Source: JBBRXJ01 sp038248505 (GTDB lineage Bacteria > Bacteroidota > Bacteroidia > Bacteroidales > JBBRXJ01). From it: a stretch of 63,821 bases of DNA. The first letter of the stretch is position 1; each line of letters opens with the position of its first letter. Location: contig JBBRXJ010000004.1 of assembly GCA_038248505.1 (NCBI GenBank), forward strand, positions 1 to 63,821, written 5' to 3'. The notes under the pieces were generated by a model. The model was not told the DNA's origin. It searched no databases and saw only the letters and a program-made list of their open reading frames with translations. Of this stretch, positions 18,501-26,325 are shown piece by piece. The translations under genes and the position numbers were made by a program.

Positions 18501-18670
18501 TTGGAATTCAGGTAAGTACCTTTTGGTTTAATATTGGGGTAATTTGGATGATTTCCATTTTGATGTATATTGCCTTGTATTATAGACTTCTTAAGAAGGT
18601 GCTAGATTTTGGTGAACAAATAAGTACCAAAATTCAACCTCAAAATAAAAAGGTAATTATTAAAAAGTAG
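15575..18670 (+). CDS. ABCG-like ABC half-transporter with TerB-like and FHA-like N-terminal regions
   Basis: The 1031-residue protein combines several parts. Residues 1-130 are helical and look like a TerB-type domain; 150-240 are beta-rich, possibly FHA-like. The ATPase cassette is at 255-480: Walker A GASGSGKS (284-291), signature KISGGQRKR (about 389-397), Walker B ILFLDEPTSG (411-420). ABC-2-type membrane segments occupy about 590-760, a long soluble helical insert about 775-960, and a last membrane segment about 985-1010. The cassette-first order with an ABC-2 membrane half matches the ABCG/White family. A CxxC pair (CHVC, about residue 495) follows the cassette. Substrate unknown. Confidence 0.8.
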   Translation: MSEKILKALMQLFAIIASPDSNPEEKKAIVESYLRKQINEDLVNEYLKIFENYYRLYQEKQREKGNRMIPLSSVRVLKICTEINEELTQQQKVIVLVQLLEFAKSDDDTVQDLTEQEMEFISTVADTFFITKENYEQIRDFVVYSFDQVPINHNTLIIESKIDDRPVGTKFIYAENLEGQIRVLFVDSANMYLIKYIGNSEIYLNSQLLHADRVSAFKTGSSIRNRLIKPIYYSEVISSFNENKLKSKIVFEVQDLQYKFKDGKHGLYNINFIEESGHLVGIMGASGSGKSTLLNTLNGTNKPSGGAILVNGVNVHTEHEKAEGLVGHVPQDDLLIEELTVYQNLYYNAKLCFDNYNEEQIIQAVADTLKNLGLYEIRNIQVGNPLNQKISGGQRKRLNIALELIREPAILFLDEPTSGLSSRDSENIMDLLKELALKGKLIFVVIHQPSSDIFKMFDSLLILDTGGYLIYDGNPIDSIIYFKSRVHHANWNESECHVCGNVNPEQIFNIIEANVVDEYGNLTHTRKISPKEWVKFYDEFTKEKERDEETPRELPAINFRIPGKLRQFLIFMKRDMLSKLTNTQYLVINFFEAPFLAFLLAFIIKYYDKNDELGYSFFENENIPVYIFMSVIVSIFIGLTVSAEEIIKDRKILKREAFLNLSWSSYLLSKIANLLIISAIQAFTFVMVGNSVIELRDMYWQFWLVLFSAWASSNILGLIISDSFKTVVTIYIIIPFLVIPQLVLSGVMVKFERLNPNISSPKEIPFYGEIITARWGYEALATYQFMENDYEKQFYNLEKAMSKAEYKKNYWIPALKNKMSFIERNLNNTNQQEKVAADLKLVLNEISKEMRDNKLVKFTYMKMLTSEKLGPDVIEGVNLYFEMLNKYYIKLYNKANDRKDKIVSEQQQTKFGKSLYMETKRKYHNDKLAEFLTNANDMQRILEYNGNLIQKLNPIFYDSQHTFMKAHFYAPRKPFFGIQVSTFWFNIGVIWMISILMYIALYYRLLKKVLDFGEQISTKIQPQNKKVIIKK

Positions 18671-18713
18671 TTTTGGTTTTGCTCTTATTTTTTTCTATTA
18701 ATCTTTGTTTACA

Positions 18714-20870
18714 ATGAAGTCTGTTGGGAAAAAGGTAGATATTAAAAATTTAGTACCAAATCATAAACCAGCAATTAAACTTCGCGAAAGATTATATTTA
18801 GCATGTATATTTATAATCGCATGTTTGATTTATTCCAACACATTGAGCAATGAGTATGCTTTAGATGACAAAGCGGTTTTAACGCAAAATCAGTACACGT
18901 TACAAGGTTTTGAGGGCATTAAGGATCTTGTTACTCATGATCATTTTTTTGGCTATAAAGGTGCAACCAGTGGATTATATAGACCGCTTCCGCTCATTAC
19001 ACATGCAATAGAATATCAGCTTCTGGGCTTAAACTCTTTTGTAAGTCATTTAATTAATATACTCCTTTATGCACTATCCTGTGTTCTTCTATATATTCTT
19101 TTTCGTAAATTTTTAAAGGAGGAGCAATCGCTTGCCATTTTTATTGGGGTAATACTATTTACTGTTCACCCAATACATACTGAAGTGGTCGCAAATATTA
19201 AAGGTCGAGATGACCTTTTGGCGCTTGTTTTTATACTATTGAGTATGTTTTTATTTGTTGATTACACCCTTAATAATCGCTTGATAATTTATTTTGGTGG
19301 ATTAATAACATTTACACTAGCAGCACTCTCTAAAGAAAGTAGTTTAACCTTCGTTTTAGTAATTCCTGTTTGTCTGTATTTCTTCACTAAGGCATCTATT
19401 AAAAAAATGGTTATTGTTGGAGTGGTACTATTTCTTATAGCGCTTGTCTATTACTATGTTCGGTCACAATATATATCAACAGCTACTGAATATCGGTTTT
19501 TAGATAGTTATTTTCAATATGCCAATGATAGATCCATTCGCCTGGCTACAGGGCTAGCCAATATGCTCGATTATTTTAAGCTCCTTGTATTTCCATTTCC
19601 TCTAATTTACGATTACTCCTATAATCATACCCCATTACTCACATGGTCACATTGGAAGGTTTTACTTTCAATAGTGATTCTCTGTTTACTCTTTATAACT
19701 TTTGTGTACGGTTTTTATAGAAAACATTCGTATTCTTTTGCTATATATTTTTATTTTGCAACGATAGCATTATCATCAAATCTTTTAACCCCTAATCAAG
19801 CTATATTTGCCGAGCGTTATTTGTTTTTACCCTCAATAGGCGTTTTTTTATTTGTTTCTGTTCTTTTAGCTCGGTTGAATAATTTTAAAGACGATAGACC
19901 ATATACCATTTTTGAGATTATTGAAAGAAATAAATTTATAGTGGGAATCCTTACAGGTGTTTTTATCACGTTTACATTTTGTACGTATCAAAGAAATTTT
20001 GATTGGAAAAACGATCAAAGTCTTTTTACTTCAGCAATAAAATATGCCCCTTCAAATGCTCGTGTTCATTATAATTTGGGTTCTTTATTTGTAAGTAAAT
20101 TTACAGCAGAAGTTAATCAGGATACTGAAGAAAACTTTATTAATGCAGAGAGATATTTATTGCGCTGTGTGGCTATTGACTCAAATTTTTATGATTCCTA
20201 TTTTACCCTCGGCATTTTGTATAATAAACATAAAGATTATCTTAAATCAGCATATAATTTTGAACGATGCTTAAAGATTAGCACCGACGCATCAGGCGAT
20301 TACTCAGCTGAGAATGCTTTATTTTATGCAGGTTTAGGATATACCTCGGCTGGCAAGTTCAAGCAGGCATTAAATATGAATCTTCGTTACATATATTTCC
20401 CAGAAATAAAACGAGCTAAACAAATAGGCAATATGCCTTTCGCATATAATAATGCGGGAAATGCATACATGCAATTAAAGCAGTATGATAGTGCTATTGT
20501 ATATTTAAAAGAATCTATAAAGTTGAATCCTAACAACGAAACAAGTTTAAACAATATCGTTTTATGTTATAATCAAATCAATAAAAACCAAGAATCTGTC
20601 GATTATTTTGATAGCTTAACTACCGAAAATCCGAAAAATACTATTATTAAAAAATATCGGGGACTATGTTATTTTAATAAAAAGGATTACAAAAAGACGG
20701 TTGATCTATATTTGTCTTTTATAAATGATAACCCTCAAGATGCCTATTCTTTATACTATTTAGGGCTAAGCTATTATTATATGGGCAGTACGGAAAATGC
20801 CAAAATATATATTAGTAAAGCAGCAGAATTAGAATTTCGTTTTAAAGAGATACTAAATCAGATTCAGTAG
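18714..20870 (+). CDS. TMTC-like multi-spanning membrane protein with DUF1736 and TPR repeats
   Basis: From the ATG at 18714 the product is 718 aa (a TTG three codons earlier is less likely). The N-terminal ~400 residues hold about ten membrane segments with the glycosyltransferase-C-like start DDKAVLTQNQYTLQGFEGI and GLYRPLPLITHAIEYQLLG; LLVFPFPLIYDYSY marks DUF1736. The C-terminal ~270 residues are TPR repeats (NNAGNAYMQLKQYDSAIVYL is one). This is the layout of TMTC-type O-mannosyltransferases. Bacterial homologues are of unproven activity. It lies 35 nt after the ABC gene and may belong to that transcript. Confidence 0.75.
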   Translation: MKSVGKKVDIKNLVPNHKPAIKLRERLYLACIFIIACLIYSNTLSNEYALDDKAVLTQNQYTLQGFEGIKDLVTHDHFFGYKGATSGLYRPLPLITHAIEYQLLGLNSFVSHLINILLYALSCVLLYILFRKFLKEEQSLAIFIGVILFTVHPIHTEVVANIKGRDDLLALVFILLSMFLFVDYTLNNRLIIYFGGLITFTLAALSKESSLTFVLVIPVCLYFFTKASIKKMVIVGVVLFLIALVYYYVRSQYISTATEYRFLDSYFQYANDRSIRLATGLANMLDYFKLLVFPFPLIYDYSYNHTPLLTWSHWKVLLSIVILCLLFITFVYGFYRKHSYSFAIYFYFATIALSSNLLTPNQAIFAERYLFLPSIGVFLFVSVLLARLNNFKDDRPYTIFEIIERNKFIVGILTGVFITFTFCTYQRNFDWKNDQSLFTSAIKYAPSNARVHYNLGSLFVSKFTAEVNQDTEENFINAERYLLRCVAIDSNFYDSYFTLGILYNKHKDYLKSAYNFERCLKISTDASGDYSAENALFYAGLGYTSAGKFKQALNMNLRYIYFPEIKRAKQIGNMPFAYNNAGNAYMQLKQYDSAIVYLKESIKLNPNNETSLNNIVLCYNQINKNQESVDYFDSLTTENPKNTIIKKYRGLCYFNKKDYKKTVDLYLSFINDNPQDAYSLYYLGLSYYYMGSTENAKIYISKAAELEFRFKEILNQIQ

Positions 20871-21163
20871 TTGTATTAAGCTGAGGGATTGGGATTTTTT
20901 ATACCATATAATTTTATACCAATACCGGTTTCTCAAAATCATTTCGCTTTTTGTTGCGGATTGGCAGCGATTTTTCAATGTCCCTTGTGCTGAGGCAATT
21001 ACTATTGAATGCTATACCTGGGTTTTCACCCGCTGTTATTTATATATTGGCCTTTTTGGATAGAGGAAGTAATAGTTGCGTTGTGACTTTGATTTGCGTG
21101 CCGGCTATTAAAAGAAAACCCGTACATTAAAAATGTCTGGGTTAAAATATGTTTACTTACAAG
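20871..21163. repeat. Intergenic region with a copy of a dispersed repeat
   Basis: No gene is seen. The segment 21004-21060 (TGCTATACC, then TTTTCACCCGCTGTTATT, then TATATATTGG) is shared in part with 25542-25600 and 58227-58253. This type of intergenic repeat is widespread in Bacteroidota and often generates spurious short reading frames. Confidence 0.45.
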
Positions 21164-21212
21164 AATAACTATTTAAGTAGCCAAAATATTTTTGGCTACT
21201 TAAATAGTTATT
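21164..21212. terminator. 23-bp perfect hairpin between convergent genes
   Basis: The arms at 21164-21186 and 21190-21212 are perfectly complementary over 23 bases with a 3-nt loop (TAT). It lies between the stop of the TPR membrane protein (plus) and the stop of SiaC (minus). No long T-run follows either arm, so it may act as a bidirectional transcription barrier or be a remnant of a small palindromic element. Confidence 0.6.
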
Positions 21213-21221
21213 AGAATGTAA

Positions 21222-21605
21222 TTAATCTACGATTTCGATCATTTTGAAAGGTACACGAATGATTGATTCATAATCTTCACCAGCCTCAAGCATATCTTCG
21301 TCATCCTCTTCATAATACCAGTTAATTAGGACTTCATTCTTTTGTGTTTTGTGAATGGCTTCGAGTTTTTTGAAGACATCTAAAATACACTTAGAACTAC
21401 TTGTATTAAAGTATTCGAGCTGCACATTAACATTGGTTAATTTTTGCGGACCTTTCGAATACTCTTCAAGCCATTCTATTAATGGTTTGTAAAATTCGAT
21501 TGAGTTTTCAGGAATTGATCTTCCTTTAATCTCGACCATGCCAGTTAGGGCATCAAACTTAACGGTCGGGGTTTTTGGCGTTCCTTCGATTGAAATGGGT
21601 TCCAT
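21222..21605 (-). CDS. siaC: SiaC family regulatory phosphoprotein (DUF1987)
   Basis: The 127-residue protein matches the DUF1987/SiaC family: MEPISIEGTPKTPTVKFDAL and then ENSIEFYKPLIEWLEEY, with LEYFNTSSSKCILDVFKKLE. In Pseudomonas SiaC is phosphorylated on a Thr in this last segment by the kinase SiaB, and the unphosphorylated form activates a diguanylate cyclase; Thr68 is conserved here. Its kinase partner is encoded 7 nt upstream. No SiaD-type cyclase or SiaA phosphatase is next to it, so the output must lie elsewhere or differ. Confidence 0.85.
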   Translation of the reverse strand: MEPISIEGTPKTPTVKFDALTGMVEIKGRSIPENSIEFYKPLIEWLEEYSKGPQKLTNVNVQLEYFNTSSSKCILDVFKKLEAIHKTQKNEVLINWYYEEDDEDMLEAGEDYESIIRVPFKMIEIVD

Positions 21606-21612
21606 AATGATT

Positions 21613-22164
21613 TTATTTTAACACTTTAACATTGAGACTGTAAAAATACCAATTATTCTTATATTCAAAAAAATTATACTCTAATTTATTTTTGGTTCTT
21701 TTAGCTATATCAATTAATCCAAGTCCACCTCCGCCTTTAGCTGAAAGTTCTTGATTATTTAATACATCCATATACATACCCTTTAATTCATCTTCCGTTG
21801 AAGCATTAATTTTCTCTATTTTATCAATTAAATAATCTCGCTGATCTTTTTCAACGAAATTACCCAAAACAATTAAAATATGATCTTCATTTTTCTGAAT
21901 AACCATAATTCCTGTCTTATCCCCTAATTCTTTTTCAAGTTCAGCTGGGTATTGCTCTGTATGGTGAAAAAGATTTTGTAAACCTTCAATAAGAACGTTG
22001 TAAACTTTTTTAATCACTTTAGGATGCTCGTCCATAGCAATAAGTTTGTTCTCTACTTCTTGAAGAATAGAATTTACTACTTCAGTAGTAACTTTACCCT
22101 TAAAAGCAGTAACCAAGTTGCCATTCTGCAGTGTATTAAAATATTTATTTAGATCAAAACTCAT
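21613..22164 (-). CDS. siaB: SiaB family protein kinase
   Basis: With the ATG at 22164 the product is 183 aa; an in-frame TTG at 22197 would add 11 residues but has no support. It resembles SiaB kinases of the GHKL fold: an N-box-like helix (VYNVLIEGLQNLFHHTEQ) and a glycine-rich loop GGGGLGLIDIAKRTKN near the C-terminus. Its predicted substrate is the adjacent SiaC. A hybrid histidine kinase lies just upstream on the same strand, 107 nt away, suggesting it may provide the input normally given by the SiaA phosphatase. Confidence 0.8.
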   Translation of the reverse strand: MSFDLNKYFNTLQNGNLVTAFKGKVTTEVVNSILQEVENKLIAMDEHPKVIKKVYNVLIEGLQNLFHHTEQYPAELEKELGDKTGIMVIQKNEDHILIVLGNFVEKDQRDYLIDKIEKINASTEDELKGMYMDVLNNQELSAKGGGGLGLIDIAKRTKNKLEYNFFEYKNNWYFYSLNVKVLK

Positions 22165-22194
22165 AGTTGTGAGAAGTGCATTCCAACGTTTTAA

Positions 22195-22202
22195 CAAATC
22201 TA
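22195..22202 (-). promoter_or_regulatory. Possible -7 element of siaB-siaC
   Basis: TAGATTTG on the minus strand (22202-22195) fits TAnnTTTG and would start a transcript about 25 nt before the siaB ATG at 22164, supporting that start over the upstream TTG. No -33 TTTG at the usual distance. Confidence 0.3.
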
Positions 22203-22270
22203 AGAAAAAAAAACGAATTGCATAAATATTCGGTATTTATTTTTATAGTATTGTATATCATTATTATAGA

Positions 22271-25200
22271 CTATTTGAAACCTATATATTTTTGTATTGT
22301 ACGAAGCAAGAAGAGGCCATCAACTGGTTTTGTAAGGTATTCATCTGCCCCTTCATTTAGGGTTTTTTCGGCATCACCCATCATTGCAAAGGCGGTTTGC
22401 ATAATTACAATTTGGTTAGGGTTTATTTTTTTAATATGCTTCATAGCCTCAAGTCCGCTCATTCCAGGCATTTTAATATCCATAAGTAGTATGTCAAATA
22501 TTCTGCCAGAGTTGTATAAATCGATTGCTTCTTCGCCTGTTTTGGCTCGTTCAACTTCTGCGCCAGTATATTTAAAAAGTTCATGCAGGTATATATAATT
22601 ATAATCTTCGTCTTCGGCAATTAAAATTCTTTTTCCGTTCCATTTAAAATCGTCTTCAGCTGAGAGATCTGTTATATCTTTATCCTTAAAACTAATTTCA
22701 GTAATAAAAGTTAGAGGTATCATTACTGAAAACCTAGATCCACGTCCATCTTCAGATATGATGCTAATTTCTCCACCTAATAATTCAGCATATCCTTTTG
22801 AAATTGATAAACCTAAACCAGTACCTCCATATTTTCTACTTACATTTAAATCGGCTTGAACAAAGCGGTTAAAAATAATTGTTTGTTGATCTTTTGAAAT
22901 TCCAATTCCACTGTCTTTCACAAAGAATTCTACTAAATTTTCTTTTTGCATATACCCAAATTCAATAAAACCTTCGGCTGTAAATTTGATGGCATTTGAA
23001 AGCAGATTAGAAATTAGTTGTTTTAATTTAGAATCATCAACAACAACAGTAGCTTTATCGTCTTTTCTTTCTTTAAAAAGGATTAGTTTAAGTCCTTTGG
23101 CACGTACATCTCCATTAAAAAGCAAGAACAAATCATCAAGCAAATGATTAAGGTTCGTTTTTTTCTCAATAATGTTTACCTGATTTGCTTCAATTTTAGA
23201 TATATCAACCAAATCGTTAATAATGCCGAGAAGTTGATTGCAATTGTCTTGAATTATTTTTACATATTGACGGCGATCTTCATCTTCCGTTTTTTGATTA
23301 ATAAGTAAATTAGAGAAGCCGAGAATACCGTTCATGGGTGTACGAATTTCATGACTCATATTAGCAAGGAAAGCCGATTTTAAGCGGTCGCTCTCTTCAG
23401 CTCGTTCTTTTGCACGTATTAACTCTCGTTCGGTATTTTTTTTATCTGTAATATCTTCCTTAATTGCTATATAATTTGTAATACGCCCAAAGGCATCTTT
23501 TACAGGTGAGATGGTTATATTTTCAATAAATAAGGCACCATCTTTTTTCTTATTTCTAATGACTCCTGACCATACATCTCCATTTGAAATTGTTTTCCAT
23601 AGATTCTCATAAAACTCATTCGTATGCAAACCAGATTTGGTTATATTGGATTTTTTTCCGATTACTTCTTCCACCGAAAACCCTGTTAAATCATAGAACT
23701 TTTTATTTGCATATTCAATTATTCCTTGTGTGTTTGTTACCACTATGCTGTTTGCACTTTGTTCTATCCCAATTTTTAGTTGTCTATTCTCATTCTCAGC
23801 TATGCGGGCATCTGTTAAGTTGAGAATTATTCCGTCAATAAATTTTATATTCTGATTTTCGTCAAAAACAGCTCTACCTGTATCTAAAAGCAGTAGTGTT
23901 TTTGAATCATGGGTAACTACTGTATATTCTTCCGTTGATTCAACTTTACCTTGCCAACGATATAGCTGACCATTGGTGAAAAACAACTGATGATTATATG
24001 CGTTATATAAAGATTCAATATTTTTATAGCTAAATATAATAGCTAAGGCCTGATTTGCAAAAATCAATTCACCTTTTGATGACACTCTATAGATGCCTAT
24101 TGGCAAACCATTGGCAAGGGTTCTATATTTTTGTTCGCTCTCTTCAAGTTTTATATTTTTTTGCTCAATGGTTTTCTTTGAATCTTGCAGTTTACGATAT
24201 CTATAAAACACAATTAAGATCATAATTAGCAATAAACTAATTATTAGTGTTAAAAAATACTTTGTGAATAATTGCTGCTTTAATTCAAGATTTCGGATAA
24301 TTGAATCTTTTTTTCGTGTTTCAAAAACCGTTCTCATAATTTCAAGGCGGCTTTTACTTTCTTGTGAAAATATGCTGTCGCTTATGGCTATTGAAAGACT
24401 GTGAAAGTTATAGGCATTTTGGAAATCTCCTTTTTCTTTATAAATCTGAGAAAGCAAATCATTTAGTTCTACCAATAGAATCCCATATTTGCTTTTATTG
24501 GCTAATGTAATTGCAGAATCAATTTGTTGGTGTGCAATAGACCATTGCTTCAATTTAAATGCAATTTTACCACGCAAAATAAAAACCTTACTTAAATAAA
24601 AATAATCTTTATATAGTCTTGCGTTTTTTTCTGCTAAAGTCAAATATTTTAGTGTTTCCTTTTCATTATTCAGTATGTTATAGACTTCAGCTAAACTATA
24701 TAGGGTAACAGGAACGTAAATATTTTTACCATACTTCACCTTTATTCGAAGCGATTCAGTTAAAAAGAGAATTGCTTTGTCATAATTACCCATTAACTTA
24801 TAGGTATTTCCTATGCGATTATAGCAATAGGAAATTGTAATTGAGTCGCCAAAATTAGTAAAGATTTCAAGGGCTTGATTTAAAGATTCAAGCGCATCGA
24901 TATAATGACCTGATTCGCTGTAAACCTGACCTAAGTTTAAGGCTCCTTCAGCTAATATTTTGGTAAGGCCATTTTCTTCTGCAATCTGTATGCCTTGTTG
25001 TATGCGCTCTAAACCTTGATCACGCATGCCTACTCTATTGTAAGAATAACCTGATGCACTAAGTAATTGAGCTTTTTTAGCGGGAGTAATTTTATTTGAA
25101 AATAAATCAAGAAAATAATTGATTCTTTCTATAAAAGCTAATTCACCATCTTTATTTTTATTAATCGATAATAAGCTATCGGCTAATTGTTCGGCTAAAA

Positions 25201-25306
25201 CACCATTATAATGATATTTTAAAACGTTAAACAAACTATCGACACGAGCGCTTGCGCTGATAGATAATGAGCTGATAACCAGTATGAAAATGAATATTTT
25301 CTTCAA
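22271..25306 (-). CDS. Hybrid histidine kinase: TPR sensor, two PAS domains, HisKA-HATPase, receiver
   Basis: The 1011-residue protein has a signal peptide (residues 1-20), a periplasmic TPR array to about residue 330, one membrane segment (FLTLIISLLLIMILIVFY, about 355-372), PAS domains at about 390-500 and 505-630, HisKA with His652 in MSHEIRTPMNGILGFS, HATPase (KFTAEGFIEFG, DSGIGIS, GTGLGLSISKGYAELLGG), and a receiver whose phospho-acceptor is Asp943 in ILLMDIKMPG. The TPR exterior with C-terminal receiver is common in Bacteroidota. It has no separate output domain, so signal must pass to another protein; the SiaB/SiaC pair next door is the obvious candidate. Confidence 0.92.
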   Translation of the reverse strand: MKKIFIFILVISSLSISASARVDSLFNVLKYHYNGVLAEQLADSLLSINKNKDGELAFIERINYFLDLFSNKITPAKKAQLLSASGYSYNRVGMRDQGLERIQQGIQIAEENGLTKILAEGALNLGQVYSESGHYIDALESLNQALEIFTNFGDSITISYCYNRIGNTYKLMGNYDKAILFLTESLRIKVKYGKNIYVPVTLYSLAEVYNILNNEKETLKYLTLAEKNARLYKDYFYLSKVFILRGKIAFKLKQWSIAHQQIDSAITLANKSKYGILLVELNDLLSQIYKEKGDFQNAYNFHSLSIAISDSIFSQESKSRLEIMRTVFETRKKDSIIRNLELKQQLFTKYFLTLIISLLLIMILIVFYRYRKLQDSKKTIEQKNIKLEESEQKYRTLANGLPIGIYRVSSKGELIFANQALAIIFSYKNIESLYNAYNHQLFFTNGQLYRWQGKVESTEEYTVVTHDSKTLLLLDTGRAVFDENQNIKFIDGIILNLTDARIAENENRQLKIGIEQSANSIVVTNTQGIIEYANKKFYDLTGFSVEEVIGKKSNITKSGLHTNEFYENLWKTISNGDVWSGVIRNKKKDGALFIENITISPVKDAFGRITNYIAIKEDITDKKNTERELIRAKERAEESDRLKSAFLANMSHEIRTPMNGILGFSNLLINQKTEDEDRRQYVKIIQDNCNQLLGIINDLVDISKIEANQVNIIEKKTNLNHLLDDLFLLFNGDVRAKGLKLILFKERKDDKATVVVDDSKLKQLISNLLSNAIKFTAEGFIEFGYMQKENLVEFFVKDSGIGISKDQQTIIFNRFVQADLNVSRKYGGTGLGLSISKGYAELLGGEISIISEDGRGSRFSVMIPLTFITEISFKDKDITDLSAEDDFKWNGKRILIAEDEDYNYIYLHELFKYTGAEVERAKTGEEAIDLYNSGRIFDILLMDIKMPGMSGLEAMKHIKKINPNQIVIMQTAFAMMGDAEKTLNEGADEYLTKPVDGLFLLRTIQKYIGFK

Positions 25307-25920
25307 AATAGGTAGTTCTTTAATACAAATATACAGATTCGCTCTATTATATTAAAAAGGAAATAACTCTTTTAACGTATAAATGTTAAATATCATTTTG
25401 ATTTGCCATATATGAATTAAAAAGGATAAAATTCCGGATTACCCTTATTATACTACAATAACGTAAATCATGATTATTGCACTTTATTTGTAGCGGAGAG
25501 GCTAAATTTTTTATGTTATTTGTACCACAACATGCTACATTGCATGCTATACTTCCAGTTTCACCCAAGCTTATTTTGGTATAGCCCTACAGGGCAAATT
25601 ATGTAATAGACTGGCCGCTACTTTGAGTTCTGCCCAGTCTATCACATAATTTCATAAATTAAGAGCCTAAATATTAGTACAATAGCATTGTTTGTAATAG
25701 AACGAAACAAAATATTTTTTATCAGTAGATATGAAATGATTATTTTTAATCTGTTTTAATAGACATCATGATTGGTAAATGAAGGCGATTATTGTAGAAA
25801 TCATTTTACAAAGCTATTCGTTTTGATTTATTTAAAACACTATTTTTTTGTGGCATAGGGTGAAGTTAAAATATATTAGATTTTTTTAGATAAAAATTAA
25901 CATCAAAATACACTTTTAAA
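25307..25920. repeat. 614-bp intergenic region with a dispersed repeat copy
   Basis: No supported gene. The stretch 25542-25600 (TGCATGCTATAC, then CCAGTTTCACCC, then GGTATAGCCCTACAGGGC) is a diverged copy of the repeat also at 21004-21060 and 58227-58253. A TATATTTG on the minus strand at 25333-25326 could be the -7 element of the hybrid kinase, giving a leader of only about 13 nt. The remainder is AT-rich with no recognisable signal. Confidence 0.4.
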
Positions 25921-26325
25921 ATGGTTGAAAAAAAAACCTGTCTCGATTGCGGAGAATTATTAATGGGCAGAATTGATAAGAAATTTTGTTCTGATCAATG
26001 TAGGAATAATTATAACAATAGATTAAATAGTGACACCAACAATCAGGTTCGATTGATAAATAATATTCTTCGCAAAAATCGTCGCATACTTGAAGAGTTA
26101 AATCCAAATGGTAAGCTAACTGTTCACAAAGACAAGCTTTCAACCATGGGATTTAATTTTATGTATCACACTCATATTTATACTAGTAAAAATGGAAACA
26201 CTTACTTCTTCTGTTACGAACAAGGATATCTGGCTTTAGAAAAGAGCTTTTTTATGTTAGTACGCCGTGAAGAAAGTCACGCAAAAGAGTTTAGTGCTAA
26301 AGATGAGAAAACACAAAATGTATGA
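25921..26325 (+). CDS. Small zinc-ribbon protein, unknown function
   Basis: The 134-residue protein begins with a zinc-binding ribbon: CLDC at residues 8-11 and CSDQC at about 23-27, followed by RNNYNNRLNSDTNNQVRLIN. The remaining ~90 residues (STMGFNFMYHTHIYTSKNGN, then YFFCYEQGYLALEKSFFMLV) belong to a small family I have seen only as hypothetical proteins in Bacteroidota. It overlaps the esterase start by 4 nt, implying cotranscription, though a functional link is not obvious. Confidence 0.7.
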   Translation: MVEKKTCLDCGELLMGRIDKKFCSDQCRNNYNNRLNSDTNNQVRLINNILRKNRRILEELNPNGKLTVHKDKLSTMGFNFMYHTHIYTSKNGNTYFFCYEQGYLALEKSFFMLVRREESHAKEFSAKDEKTQNV

